64,000 nt of DNA. Origin: Verticillium longisporum. Its lineage: Eukaryota > Ascomycota > Sordariomycetes > Glomerellales > Plectosphaerellaceae. Position 1 is the first letter of the stretch. Each line of letters opens with the position of its first letter. The notes under the pieces were generated by a model. The model saw only the letters and a program-made list of their open reading frames with translations, did not search any database and was not told the DNA's origin. Position numbers and translations under genes: made by a program. The stretch lies in NCBI GenBank assembly GCA_019188255.1, contig JAETXT010000006.1, positions 1,426,001 through 1,490,000 of the forward strand. Reading direction: 5' to 3'. Of the stretch, positions 22,901 to 34,552 are shown one piece after another.

Positions 22901-25900
22901 AACGTCTAGGTTTAAGCTATAGGTTAACTCTACCTATCCTATTAAAAGAGAAGACTCTAAGCGCTCTAAATACCCCTATTAGGTCTAATTAGGATAATCT
23001 AAGTCTAAACCTATATACTATCCTCGACCTTATAGAGGTTAAGTTAATCTCTTAATCGGGATATCCCCTATTAATATATTTAAAGGAGGAATAAGTAAAT
23101 TAATATATAAATCCTTATTATAGCTATTATAAATACTATTATTATAGGGATTATAGTCTATTTATTATCGTAATAGCTAGGCTAGGAAGGATAGCCTCGA
23201 TATTATACTAATTTCAAGTAAGGCTAAGCGTAATAGAGGGCTATTACTAAAGTAGCTTAGACTTAGCTTAATACTAAGGAGCCCCTATAGAGGCTAGGTC
23301 TTCGGAGGCGCCTAGGATAATCGGACTTAGGGAATTAAGAGTTAACTCTAGGATATTTATATATATTATAATTACTTTCTTTCCTTTATTTATAGCTTTA
23401 GGGACTTGCTTAGTTCTAATTAGGAGAACCTATTTATCTTCTTAAAGAAAGGAGGTCCTAATCCCTAGAGATAAGGACTCCTTTAGGGACGATTAAAACC
23501 GGGTAGGGTAGAAAGGTATAGCTTAGTAATAAGGTAATAAGGAGTAGCTAATTAGGGAAATAGATATTAGCTAGACTTATTATAAGGACCCCTAAGGGAT
23601 ATATATTATTAATCTAAGACTATATATTTAAGGACCTATCTTTTCTTAAATAATTACTTTACTACCCTAATTAATTAAAGTTATTACTAGCCCTACTTTA
23701 ATAGGAAGGTTTTATTAATAATAAACTATTTAATATAGATTTATAGTTAAATGAAGCTAAGAGTAAAGTTAAAGGATAGCCTTAATATTATAAAGATTAT
23801 AGAATACGAATTTATAATAGTAGACTTAAGCGATTATAATATATACTTCGGGATACTTTAGCTTACTATTATAGACCTTTTAATCTATTAATTAATTACA
23901 GAATAGAGGTTCTTTATTATTATAGAGGATATTATAATTTTAGAGGATATTAAAGAGATTAAAGGCTATATTATAATAAGCGGATTTATATAATTCCCTA
24001 TACTTAGAATAAGTAAAAAGCTAGATTTATAATAATTATAAGATAGCTATATTAGGGGACTAGGAGCTATAGAGAGCCCCGAGCTCCTTATAGCTTATAT
24101 TAATTATATAGATATCTTCTTAGAAGAAGGTATAATATCCCTATTTCTATATATAATAATAGATTATTAGATAGAGATTAAAGAGGGTAAGTAATTACTT
24201 TAAGGGCCGCTATATATATTAAACTATATAGAATTAGAAGAACGATAAATATACTTTAATAAGAACCTTATTTATAGATAGATCTATTATTTAAGGAGCT
24301 CTATAAACGTATTTATACTATTTATACCTAAGAAAGGTAATAAGCTATACTTCTATATAGATTATTATAAACTTAATAGGATTATAAAGAATAACTAAAT
24401 TATATTCCCCTTTATAAATAAGATCCTCGATTATTTATTTAATATTATAGTATTTATAAAGCTTAATTACTATTCTATTTATAATAGAATATAGATTATT
24501 AAAGGAGATAAATAGGAAATAATATTCTATTTATATTATAAGTACTTTAAATATATAATTATATTATTTAGGCTATTAAATGCCCTTATAATATTCTAAA
24601 TATATATTAATAAAACGTTTATAGGGTTAATAGACTATATTTATATTATATATTTTAATAATACCTTAGTTTATAATAAAGACTTTATAGATTATAAGAA
24701 CGATATATAGGAGGTATTAATATAGCTATAAGAGGTAGGGCTATATATAAGCCTTAAGAAGTATAAGTTCTTAATTATAGAGATTAGCTTCCTAGGGTAT
24801 ATAATCTCGTTCTATAATATTAGAATAGAGGAAGACTATATCTAAGCGCTATAGGACTAGCCTCTCCCTACCTCTATAAAAGAAATAATAATTCCTAGGC
24901 TTTACGAACTTCTATTATAGGTTTATCTATAACTTCTCCTATATTATACTAAGGCTAATAATAGAGTTCTATAAAGGCTAAAAGGGCCTATTAACGTTAT
25001 TAGATATTAGCTATAAGGCTTTCTATTAATTAATAGAAGCTTTTATTAGCGTTCTACTATTATAGTACTTCGATCTATACCTCTTAATAAGATTAGAGAT
25101 TAATATTTCTAATAGAGTACTAAGTATAATTCTATTAAAGAAGTATAATAATAGCTAGTATTTTATAGTATTCTAATTATATAAGTTAATAGATGTAGAA
25201 TAATATTATAATATAAATAGAAAAGAATTATTAATAATTATCGATATTTTATAGAATTAGAAATAGTATTTTATTTATCTATAATAATTAATATAGATAT
25301 TAATAGAATATTTTAACTTCTAATTCCTAGATATTAAGAAGTAGCTTAATATATAATAGCTATAATAGCTTAAGGAATTTAATATAATTAATTTAGATAT
25401 CGTCTTTCGTTTAAAGAAGAGTAATAGTATAGATATATTATCTAGGCGATTAGACTATATAGAAGTAAACCCTAGCATTCTAGAAGATACGCTAATACCC
25501 TTATAAGATAAGCTATAATCGTAATTATAAACTATAGCTATAGGAGGAATCTATATATTAAGAGCTAGGAGGATTATTATATTTAAGTTACGAAGAATCT
25601 ATAAGCTTTATATATAGGAGTATATTTCTATAGCTAAGGGCGTATAATAGAGGGGTAAGCGCTCTAATAAGAACCTAAAGGAGTTTAATAATTAGAAACC
25701 TATTCTTAGCTAGGGGAGCTAAGGGTATTATAATATAATAGTACTCTATTTATTATTTAAGCCTATTATAAGGGGTAAGGCTAGCTAAGCTATACTTCTT
25801 AAGATTATATTAATATAGGGTATTAAGTTTAAAACTATAAATAGCCGATTCTAAAGCTTATTATTAAAGACTATTCGGATTATATAATAGAAAGACGTTT

Positions 25901-27495
25901 TTATTAAATAGTATATAGAATCTATAATAAATTAAAGAAATAGAGGTTTAGAAATATCTATTAAAGTATATAAAGGTATATTATTACTAAGTATAGGAGT
26001 TAAGAAGTAATATAATCTATAAGGTATTTAGACCTAAAGCTAAGATAATTTAGTATAGATTAATAATATAGTCTATATACTTAGAGAAGCGAATTTATAG
26101 AGAGAGATCCTAGAAGTATAGTACGATAATATTATAATAGAGTATCTAAATATAAGGAGAATACTAAAATAGCTATAGAATACTTTCTTCTAGGAAGGTT
26201 AATATAAGGATATAATCGATTATATATAGACCTATAATATATATTAGAAGACGAAGCTATAGATATATAAGCTATATAGGCTATTAGTGCTATTATTACC
26301 TATAGAGCGCTTATAATAGGAGATCTCTATAGACTTTATAATAGGGCTTCTATAATTAATTATATTAGAAGGCTATAGGCTATATAATACGATCTTTATT
26401 ATAGTAGATCGCTTTATAAAATATATATTTTATATTTCTATAATAAAGAAGCTAATTATTATAAGCTTAATAGATTTAATATTGGAATATATTCTATATA
26501 TTTATAGAGTCCCTATAAATATAATATTAGACTATAATAATATATATATACGCTATTTCTAATTAATATTCTATTATTATTTAAGAATAAAGTGGAGACT
26601 TAATATTATATTCTATTTATAGATTAATAAATAGATAAAATAATAAAATTAATCCTTAGAATATTATTATAGTACTATTATAGAGAAGAATAAGTAGATT
26701 AAGCTTAGAAGTTATTATTAGCTTAAATAATTTATAATTCTATAATCTATAATGATATTAAAATATCCTTTATAGAGGTATTAAGAGGATTCTAGCTAAA
26801 TAAGCTAATAGATATAGGGCTAAAGGATAAGATTTATAGTATTATATTAATATAGAGGACCGCTTTAACGATCTTAAAGATTTATATTTATAGATTACTA
26901 GAAACCTATTATAATCTATATTCTAGATAAAGAAGGCTTATAATAAAAGGCGAATTAAGAAGTAATTTAAAAGGGCGATTTAATATTATTCTCTATATAT
27001 AATATTAAATAATAGAGATTTAATATAAAGCTTATAAATAAATAATTAAGCTTATTTAAAGTAGAAAAAGTAATAAGTGCTTATAAGCTAGCTTATAAAC
27101 TAATACTATCTCTATATTATAAGATTTATAATATTTTATTAATCTCTATATTAGAGATATACTATTTAAGGGATAGAATAGCTATTAAAGAACTAAAGAC
27201 GTTATTAGCTATCCTATTATAAGAAGAAGAACCCTCCTATATAATAGAATTAATTTAAGAGTATTAAGGGCTATAATAGAAGAAATAATACTATATTTAA
27301 TAGGAAGGGTATAATATAGAAGACGATTCTTAAGAATTAGTAGATAATATTAATAATGATTTAATAAGGAATTATAGAATATAATAAAAACGAATTTAAT
27401 TTAGGCCTAGAAGCTATTAATTTAATATATAATAATAAATAAAATAAATACCCGAAAATATAATCTTTAAAACGATTTAATAATAGTATTATTAT
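19985..27495 (+). mobile_element. RIP-mutated Ty3/gypsy relic in AT-rich block
   Basis: About 7.5 kb with CA and TG nearly absent and no long open frame. Ignoring RIP-type stops, the plus strand reads as gypsy pol: RT sequence from about 24200 (LFIPKKGGKLR-like, then the FEYMVMPFG-like stretch near 24540-24590 and VYLDDTLVYS-like near 24640), RNase H to about 25450, and an integrase core near 26290-26600 (DLSMDFITGLP-like, VDRFTKY-like). The part before about 22500 is not identifiable. Boundaries and LTRs cannot be fixed by eye. Confidence 0.75.
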
Positions 27496-27784
27496 TATTA
27501 AGAGGGCTTTACTACTTATATAAACCCTAATTCATTACTTTAGCTATACTTAAGAGCTCTAAATAGGTAGGGTAGGTAATATAAGACTTATAATAATTAT
27601 TAATACTATCTCTCTAAATTACCGCTACCTATATAAATTAGATATACCTATCTAATTCACCGATTACGTAAGCTATAAATCACGTACTCCTAAGAGCTAT
27701 AAATCCTAGCCCTAGTAATTACTATATCGGTGAATCCTATATAGTAATTACCGACCTAGGTAATCCCCTAATATTAGTTTAATA
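27496..27784 (-). repeat. RIP-mutated, inverted copy of the copia LTR
   Basis: Aligns along its whole length with the reverse complement of the intact copia LTR (5591-5877). Nearly all differences are C-to-T or G-to-A at former CA/TG sites, for example TGTTGAGAGGGC becoming TATTAAGAGGGC. The outer edge is at 27496 and the inner edge at 27784. Confidence 0.9.
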
Positions 27785-28020
27785 CTAGCTATCTTTTCTT
27801 TATAGATAGGATTACTTAAGGGACTAATATCGGGCTCTATTACCTAGGTTAATAGCTACTCTAATATACTTATAATCCTCTAGTCTCTAGTATATTAGAT
27901 CTACTATCCTAATCTATAAAATAAATAAATAAATAAATAATAATAGAAGAATAATAGATAGAGTAAAGAGAAATATAGCTTAATACTACTATTCCTATAA
28001 ACGCTAAATCCCTAGTCCCT
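27785..28020 (-). mobile_element. RIP-mutated internal 3' end of the inverted copia relic
   Basis: Continues colinearly with the reverse complement of the intact element just inside its 3' LTR (sequence before 11756), including the purine-tract region and the pol-LTR spacer. Similarity becomes hard to follow after about 28020, so the rest of this relic is lost or unrecognisable. Confidence 0.7.
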
Positions 28021-28789
28021 AGCGCTACGGATTAATTAAACTAGCTACTAAATAGCTCTCTAAGGAAACGAATTAAATTGCAATTTAATAATAGGAATAG
28101 GCTTTTAAACTCTTTAAAAAGGAAATAAATAGTAATTAAATAGTATAATAGCTAATTAAATAGCGCTCTTATAATAGCTAGATATAGGTTCCTAAAATCT
28201 CTAAATCGCTAATATATTAATAAAGGGTAGAAGAATAATTATTATTACCCCTTTATTAGCTTTCTTAATAGGAATAATATAATTAAACCGCTTTTAATAT
28301 AAATAATAGAATTAAACTACTTAAATAGAATTAATAGATCCTATTAAGCTAGTTTAATAAATATTATATTCTATATATCTATATATCTAGTTAATAAATT
28401 ATAATAATTCTATTCCTTTTACTTTTCCTCTTCCCTATAACGATTCTTTATTTTAAGATTAGCTAGCCTAATCTACTATTTTAGAGCTTTAATAATTAAT
28501 AAATCCCCCTTTTTATTATTCTCTTTCTCCCTCTCTTTCTCTTTCTTTCTTTCTCGATAATACCTCCTAAGCGTAAAGCCCCTACGCCTATTACCCCTCC
28601 TATTAAGAGAGTAGCTAAGTATAAGAATATAATTAATATTAATTATAGGAGCTATTAATCCTAGTATATAGTATATATATATAGTAATATTTATAAAGTC
28701 CTCTATTTAGAGTATTTAAAGTCTTATCTTATTAATAAGTAAACTAAAATTAATACTAATAGTATATACTACGATCTAGAGCCTAAGGG
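28021..28789. other. RIP-mutated AT-rich DNA, unassigned
   Basis: CA/TG-depleted, with no open frame. A stretch near 28558 reads like a mutated start of a basic protein (CCTCCTAAGCGTAAAGCC, PPKRKA-like), possibly the start of a gag or another transposon ORF. Ends at the 5' LTR of the chromodomain element. Confidence 0.4.
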
Positions 28790-29222
28790 TGTAACGCCCC
28801 AGCCCGGTCGTCACCAGGACACCAGGCAGGACACCCCGCAGGCGATCGGACGCGCCGCACGGACCCACAGGATCACTCACGTGACCGTGACCAGATCACG
28901 ATTCTCAAAGTGATCCGGTCACTAACCACACCGTGACCCAAGCAACAGGATCACGACAAGAAAGGTGAGCCATCCAACATGGACTCACCAACCCAACACG
29001 ACAAGGACAGAATGACAGGTATATAAGGACGGGCATTCGGTACTTGTAGATACATTCTTTCTCACGACAGTGATCAATCTAAGTCTTACCTTGTATCCAT
29101 TGTAACGAGTGCGCAACGCCTTACGACACCACATCGTCTCAGAGTCACAACCTAAGCTTCTGCAAACAGCAACCCTAACCCTCTGACAGTGTTCCCCCTT
29201 CGGAAGCTGCCAGGTCGTAACA
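28790..29222 (+). repeat. 5' LTR of chromodomain gypsy element
   Basis: 433 bp, matching 35180-35611 apart from one C in the run near 29195. It contains a TATA box and a CCCTAA-CCCT stretch that is incidental. Confidence 0.93.
29020..29026 (+). promoter_or_regulatory. TATA box in the 5' LTR
   Basis: TATATAA about 260 bp before the Gag ATG, positioned to drive element transcription from within the LTR. The same box is present in the 3' LTR. Confidence 0.55.
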
Positions 29223-29285
29223 TTTTGATCACTCTTGTTCAGTAGGTTTACCTTGTGACACTGAGCAATACTTACCACAGGAACA

Positions 29286-31227
29286 ATGTCCACCAACAGC
29301 GTCGGAAACAGCGCCAGCAACTTGGCCGCTATGATCCAGGAGCTCCGTTCGGAGAACGAACAGCTCCGAGCCTCAATGCAACAACTTCAAGGCGGAACGA
29401 GCATGAAGGCTCTTCCCCTCAGTCATTCGACGGCAACCCTAGGGCACTTCAGTCTTTCATCACCCAGGTACGCCAGTACCACAAAGCCAATGAGGGCCAA
29501 CTTAAGTACTGGGGCGAGAAGGTCGCCAACGCCTCCTCTTACCTCAAAGGGGACGCCTTGCACTGGTTCGAACCCTTCATTAGGGACTATTCCACCCACA
29601 CCAAGAAAGAAGATATGAAGCAGGCCACCCAGGACATCTACGCAGGTATGAACGCATTCGAAGAAGCCATTAAAGGAGCGTTTGGGGACGTGGACGAGGA
29701 ACGACAAAACGAAAGAAAAATCCTTCAGCTCAAACAGACCGGGCCAGCCACTAAGTACGCCACGGAGTTTCGACTCTTAGCCAGTCGACTCGATTGGACA
29801 GAGTCCGCTCTCATGGCCCGTTTCTACGAAGGACTCAAAGACGCCGTCAAAGACGACCTCATCCGGGAGGATAGACCCGAAACCCTCACCGAGTACATCG
29901 CCATGGCCGTCAAAATCGACGATCGCCAGTACGAACGCAGAATAGAAAAGGGACGAAAGCCCGCTATAGGACCATGGAACCCTCGCATTCCCCACCACCG
30001 ATCCAATCAAGGACGCAAGTACCAGCACGACAAACCCCGCGTCAGCACGGCTTGGGACAGACCACCCATGCAGGACCCATGGAGCTCGACAATACCAGAC
30101 ATGGCAAACCGAAGGATCTCAAGGACATGAAATGCTACAACTGCGGCAAAAACGGGCATATGGCTCGAGAATGCCGGCAACCTAAGAAGCCCTGGAAACC
30201 CGTAAACGAACGACAGCTCAACCATACTCAACACCAGGACCATGCCAAAACTAACTGGACCTTCTGTTACCAGGATGATTGCCTGACCCACAAGGACAGT
30301 AAGGAACAGAATGGATGGTTCCCCAGGGCACCTACGGGACAAAGAACCCTGGCCATGATGGTCACCACCAGGAAGGAAAGACGAATTCAGAAATGGGCCC
30401 AGCAAGTAACGCCGGAGACCCAGGAAATCGATACAGACGAAGAAAGGGCTTATGAACAAGCTCACCCGGAACCACAGGCCGCACCCCACGTTGGACTTAT
30501 GAGCAACGAGGAATGGGACGAATACACGCAAGCAAGCCAGAAGGAGGAACCCCCGTTGGGACAACTTCAACTCCACATCCCAACACAGACCTACGCCGTT
30601 AGCAACCCTAGTGAGGATTACGATCCCCTTGTACCGTGGGACGAACTCATCTACTACGGGACCAAGCCATGGAAGGCCAGCGCCCGAAAGCAAGAAAGCA
30701 CGAAAGAAAACGTACGACTCATGGTAGGAGACCATCCAGCACTCCACCACGCCCACGAACAACACTATCAGTTGTTTTGGCCCGAATGTGTCTACGACGA
30801 CTGCGAATATCATTTCAAAGAGAAAGCCGCGCACCGGTTTCTCCCGCGCAACCACTGGACCGAGCCACGAGTAACGGTAGAGTTCGAACAGGAAAGTCGC
30901 AAATGGATCCTACACATGGACGAATACAGTCAAGGTCGGCTCACGTTCCGACCAGACCCCGCTTATCACGACAAATGCTACCAAGACCATGCCAGATGGG
31001 AGGACTGCGATAATGACGCGTGCATAAAGCACTATATGGCCAAGGCCAGAGATTGGAGGCTTCACCGTATGAAACACGTCAAGAAGCCACTCTTCAGGGT
31101 CCATTATAAGGACGACGACAACCTCGACCCAAGCAATCTAAACACAACGTGGCCACCTACCATGCCGCCGCCTTCGGGAAAAGGCAAGCGTCGGTCGGAC
31201 AGGGACAACGACCGACGAAGGAAGTAA
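29286..31227 (+). CDS. Chromovirus Gag with CCHC knuckle and Cys/His-rich C-terminal extension (two frame breaks)
   Basis: Capsid/nucleocapsid part of the element. ATG 29286 begins a coiled-coil-like N-terminus (IQELRSENEQLRASMQQLQ). The frame then moves by -1 near 29405-29420 into the capsid-like region (FDGNPRALQSFITQVRQYH, ATEFRLLASRLDW, ARFYEGLKDAVKDDL). It moves again by -1 near 30060 into the stretch with the nucleic-acid-binding knuckle CYNCGKNGHMAREC (about 30131-30172). After the knuckle come about 350 residues with three similar W-x2-C-x4-C-x2-H motifs at about 30258, 30778 and 31000. The frame stops at 31227, overlapping the pol frame. The last change (Gag to Pol) could be a natural -1 ribosomal frameshift; the two internal ones look like single-base losses. 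Confidence 0.85.
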
Positions 31228-33221
31228 GAGCGATCTGCTCAGCCGAACGAACCCACGGCACGAATCACCTCTACGTGAGAGTAAACGTAGGAGGACGATG
31301 GGCAAGCGCGCTACTAGACAGCGGCGCCCAGGGCAACTACATGAGCCCCGAATACATCAACAAGAATAAGATCACATGGAAATATAAGGAGGAACCCTAT
31401 CAACTCAGCACGGTGGAAGGACAAGCGGTCTCATACGGAGGAGGGATCGTGAACACGGAGACTGCGCCCCTCCAGGTGTTCATCTCTCGCCGTCAAGGTC
31501 ACATAACCTTCGACATCACCAACATGGGAGGAAAACAAATCATCCTAGGCATCCCATGGCTCAGACAATGGAACCCTCAGATTGACTGGACAGCTGGCCG
31601 CGTCCAGTGGAGTACGTCAGCCCCTGAGGAAAGACCCACGAGCGGTCTCTCAAGCGACCTCCAACTAGCCCTCACGAATAGGGACAACTCAGAGGAGACA
31701 ACCCCGGAGGAGCTCACAACAGAACAGCAAGAAAGACTGCAGAACGTACCCAAGGAATACTGGAAGTACGAAAAGATCTTCAGGGAAGAAGTCGACACGG
31801 TGCTACCTAAGCACACACACTACGACCACGAAATCCCAATCAAGGAAGGGGAGAGCCCCCGATTCAACAAGATCTACGGATTGAACCCTCGACAGATGGA
31901 TACTCTCGACGAGTATCTCAAGGAGAACCTCAGAAAAGGATACATCCGACCATCGACATCCCCAGCAGGATACCCGATTCTCTTTGTGCCAAAGAAGAAT
32001 GGCAAGGAAAGACTATGCGTCGACTACAGACAGTTGAACGACATTACCATCAAGAACTGCTACCCATTGCCTCTGATATCAGAACTCAGGGACGCATTAG
32101 CAGGAGCCAATTGGTTCACAGCGCTCGATCTCAAAGGAGCATATAACCTCATCCGCATCAAGGATGGAGAGGAATGGAAAACGGCATTCCGAACACGACG
32201 AGGACACTACGAGTACTTGGTCATGCCATTCGGATTGACCAACGCTCCCGCAACCTTCCAAAACATGATCAACGATGTACTGCGAGAATTCCTGGACGTC
32301 TTCGTGGTGGTGTATCTCGATGACATTCTGATCTTCTCGAAGACAGTGGAAGAACACAAGGGACACGTCCACCAGGTCCTCACACGACTACACCAGCACG
32401 AGCTGTTAGTAGAACCAGAAAAAGCCAAGTTCCACACACAGGAAGTAGATTTCCTAGGGTATACGATCACCCCAGGAGAAATCAGGATGGAAAAATCCAA
32501 AGTGGCAGCCATCAGGGAATGGCCTACACCAAAGAACGTCAAGGACGTCAGAGCATTCCTCGGTTTCGTCAACTTCTACCGACGATTCCTAAAAGGATAC
32601 AGCAAGACTGCCAATCCTTTGACGAGCCTCACGGTCAAGGAAATAGAGTTCGCATGGAACGAACCCCAAGAAAAGGCATTTCGCCAAATTATCGATGCCG
32701 TCCTCAGCGAACCAGTCCTCCGAATGATAGACCCCGAAAAACCCATGGAAGTCGAGACAGATGCCTCCGACTTCGCCATTGGAGGACAGTTAGGACAAAG
32801 GGACGACCAAGGACGCCTGCACCCAGTAGCGTTCTTCTCGAAGAAGCTACACGGACCAGAGCTCAATTATCAGATACACGACAAAGAACTCATGGCAATC
32901 ATCGAAGCCTTCAAAGAATGGAGAACGTATCTCTCCGGAGCACGACACGAAGTCAAGGTCTACACCGACCACAAAAATCTTGCACACTTCACAACGAACA
33001 AAGACCTCAACAAACGCCAAATAAGATGGGCAGAATTCCTTTCGGAATTCAACTTCACCATCATCTATCGCAAAGGATCTGAGAATGGCAGGGCAGACAT
33101 TCTGAGCAGACGCTCAGATCATGAACAAAACACGCCCCCAACATTAACGCCATCCTGGCGAAAGACAAAGAAGGGAATCTCATCCCTTATCACCGAACGC
33201 TGGCAGTCACCACTCGCGTGA
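31149..33221 (+). CDS. Chromovirus Pol: protease, reverse transcriptase, RNase H
   Basis: The aspartic protease motif LLDSGAQGNYMS lies about 54 residues in. RT follows with LFVPKKNGKERLCVDYRQLN, EYLVMPFGLTNAPATFQ and the catalytic YLDDILIFS (about 32314-32340). RNase H begins around VETDASDFAIGGQLG (about 32750) and ends with RKGSENGRADILSRR (about 33070-33114). The frame changes by -1 at the C5 run 33135-33139; the continuation (AILAKDKEGNLIPYHRTL) leads into the integrase, and the unshifted frame stops at 33221. All catalytic motifs are present. Confidence 0.92.
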   Translation: MATYHAAAFGKRQASVGQGQRPTKEVRAICSAERTHGTNHLYVRVNVGGRWASALLDSGAQGNYMSPEYINKNKITWKYKEEPYQLSTVEGQAVSYGGGIVNTETAPLQVFISRRQGHITFDITNMGGKQIILGIPWLRQWNPQIDWTAGRVQWSTSAPEERPTSGLSSDLQLALTNRDNSEETTPEELTTEQQERLQNVPKEYWKYEKIFREEVDTVLPKHTHYDHEIPIKEGESPRFNKIYGLNPRQMDTLDEYLKENLRKGYIRPSTSPAGYPILFVPKKNGKERLCVDYRQLNDITIKNCYPLPLISELRDALAGANWFTALDLKGAYNLIRIKDGEEWKTAFRTRRGHYEYLVMPFGLTNAPATFQNMINDVLREFLDVFVVVYLDDILIFSKTVEEHKGHVHQVLTRLHQHELLVEPEKAKFHTQEVDFLGYTITPGEIRMEKSKVAAIREWPTPKNVKDVRAFLGFVNFYRRFLKGYSKTANPLTSLTVKEIEFAWNEPQEKAFRQIIDAVLSEPVLRMIDPEKPMEVETDASDFAIGGQLGQRDDQGRLHPVAFFSKKLHGPELNYQIHDKELMAIIEAFKEWRTYLSGARHEVKVYTDHKNLAHFTTNKDLNKRQIRWAEFLSEFNFTIIYRKGSENGRADILSRRSDHEQNTPPTLTPSWRKTKKGISSLITERWQSPLA

Positions 33222-34552
33222 CACCCGCCAGACCACCTACGGAAGCATTGGAACTAATTCGACAAGTCCACGAAGTCAAGGCCCACGGGCACCAAGGAGT
33301 AGCGAAGACCTTCGCTCGACTTAAGAAACACCATAACTTCAAAGGAACCAGACAGGACGTCACAACAGTCATTCGCAACTGCGACCTCTGCAAAAAGAGC
33401 AAGGCAGAAAGGCACAGGCCTTACGGAGAACTCAAGGCTTTGCCAGTACCAGCAGCAGCCTGGGAGTCAGTCTCACTGGACTTCATCACCAGCCTGCCAC
33501 CATCGAAGGAACCCTTAACTGGGACCTCTTACGACAACATCCTAGTAGTCGTAGACCGACTCACTAAGTACTCATATTTTCTCCCGTATAAAGCCACAGG
33601 AACGGCAGAAGACCTCGCCTATGTCTTCCTCAGAAACATTGTAGGACAGCACGGACTCCCAAAAGAACTGGTGTCAGATAGAGACAAGCTCTTCACCAGT
33701 AACTTCTGGAAGTCACTCATCGCTCAACTTGGAGCCAAACATAAACTATCCACGGCTTTTCACCCGCAGACAGACGGACAAACGGAAAGAACGAACCAGA
33801 CTTTGGAGCAGTACCTCCGGTGTTATATCAACTACCAACAGGATGACTGGGTCACATTACTACCCATCGCACAGTTTGCATACAACAGCTCACCAAGCGA
33901 GTCCACAAAGGAGTCACCCTTCTATGCCAACTATGGGTACAACCCAACAGCCTACGCGGAACGCCGCGAAGCACCAGACACGCCAAAAGCAACCAACATT
34001 GCGGCCAGCATCCGCAAGATCCAGGACCAGATCAAGCTCGACCTCGAGCTCGTACGTACCAGAATGACCACGTACGCCAACAAAACAAGGATGAAGGGAC
34101 CATCCTTACAGGAGGGAGGTAGCGTCTACCTTATCCGCCGAAACATCAAAACCAAACGACCAAACGACAAATTGGACTTCAAGAAACTAGGACCTTTTAA
34201 AATTCTCAAGAAACTCTCGGATACCAACTACCACCTCTCATTGCCAGAGAACATGAAGATTCACCCCGTTTTTCACATAGCACTTTTGGAACCAGCACCA
34301 CCGAACGCACCACTCGCAACCAGCGTGGAAGTAGAAGACACAAACGAATACGAAGTCGAAAGAATCATCGACTACAGAAAAACGAACAAACAAGACGAAT
34401 ACCTCATCAAATGGAAAAACTATGGGCATGAAGAAAATACATGGGAACCAATCAAGAACCTGAACTGCCCACAGTTGCTGAAGCAGTATCACCAGTCCCA
34501 AGGAAATCAAGCGACTCCGGGTCAAAGGAGCCCAAGGCGCTCCAATCAATAA
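33218..34552 (+). CDS. Chromovirus integrase with C-terminal chromodomain
   Basis: The HHCC zinc domain (HEVKAHGHQG, then CDLCKKSK) is at 33270-33400. The catalytic core has D in LDFITSLPP, D in VSDRDKLFTSNFW and E in TDGQTERTNQTLEQY. The tail carries KLGPFKI, HPVFHIALLEP and a chromodomain, YEVERIIDYRKTN followed by YLIKWKNYGHEENTWEP (about 34345-34450), with the aromatic positions expected for binding methylated histone H3. The frame is continuous with RNase H apart from the upstream -1 change. By family knowledge the chromodomain steers integration to H3K9-methylated heterochromatin, which fits the surrounding RIPed DNA. Confidence 0.93.
   Translation: MTPARPPTEALELIRQVHEVKAHGHQGVAKTFARLKKHHNFKGTRQDVTTVIRNCDLCKKSKAERHRPYGELKALPVPAAAWESVSLDFITSLPPSKEPLTGTSYDNILVVVDRLTKYSYFLPYKATGTAEDLAYVFLRNIVGQHGLPKELVSDRDKLFTSNFWKSLIAQLGAKHKLSTAFHPQTDGQTERTNQTLEQYLRCYINYQQDDWVTLLPIAQFAYNSSPSESTKESPFYANYGYNPTAYAERREAPDTPKATNIAASIRKIQDQIKLDLELVRTRMTTYANKTRMKGPSLQEGGSVYLIRRNIKTKRPNDKLDFKKLGPFKILKKLSDTNYHLSLPENMKIHPVFHIALLEPAPPNAPLATSVEVEDTNEYEVERIIDYRKTNKQDEYLIKWKNYGHEENTWEPIKNLNCPQLLKQYHQSQGNQATPGQRSPRRSNQ

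Noticed and set aside
24230..25450. A possible functional gypsy pol in the AT-rich block
   Set aside because: Stops occur every few codons and all are explained by CpA-to-TpA changes. It is a relic, not a gene.
20000..28000. CRISPR-like or tandem arrays in the AT-rich block
   Set aside because: Apparent repetition comes from the reduced alphabet after RIP; no regularly spaced identical units.
29171..29182. CCCTAACCCT in the gypsy LTR, like a telomere repeat
   Set aside because: Only about one and a half units, identical in both LTRs, and inside an element. Not a telomere.
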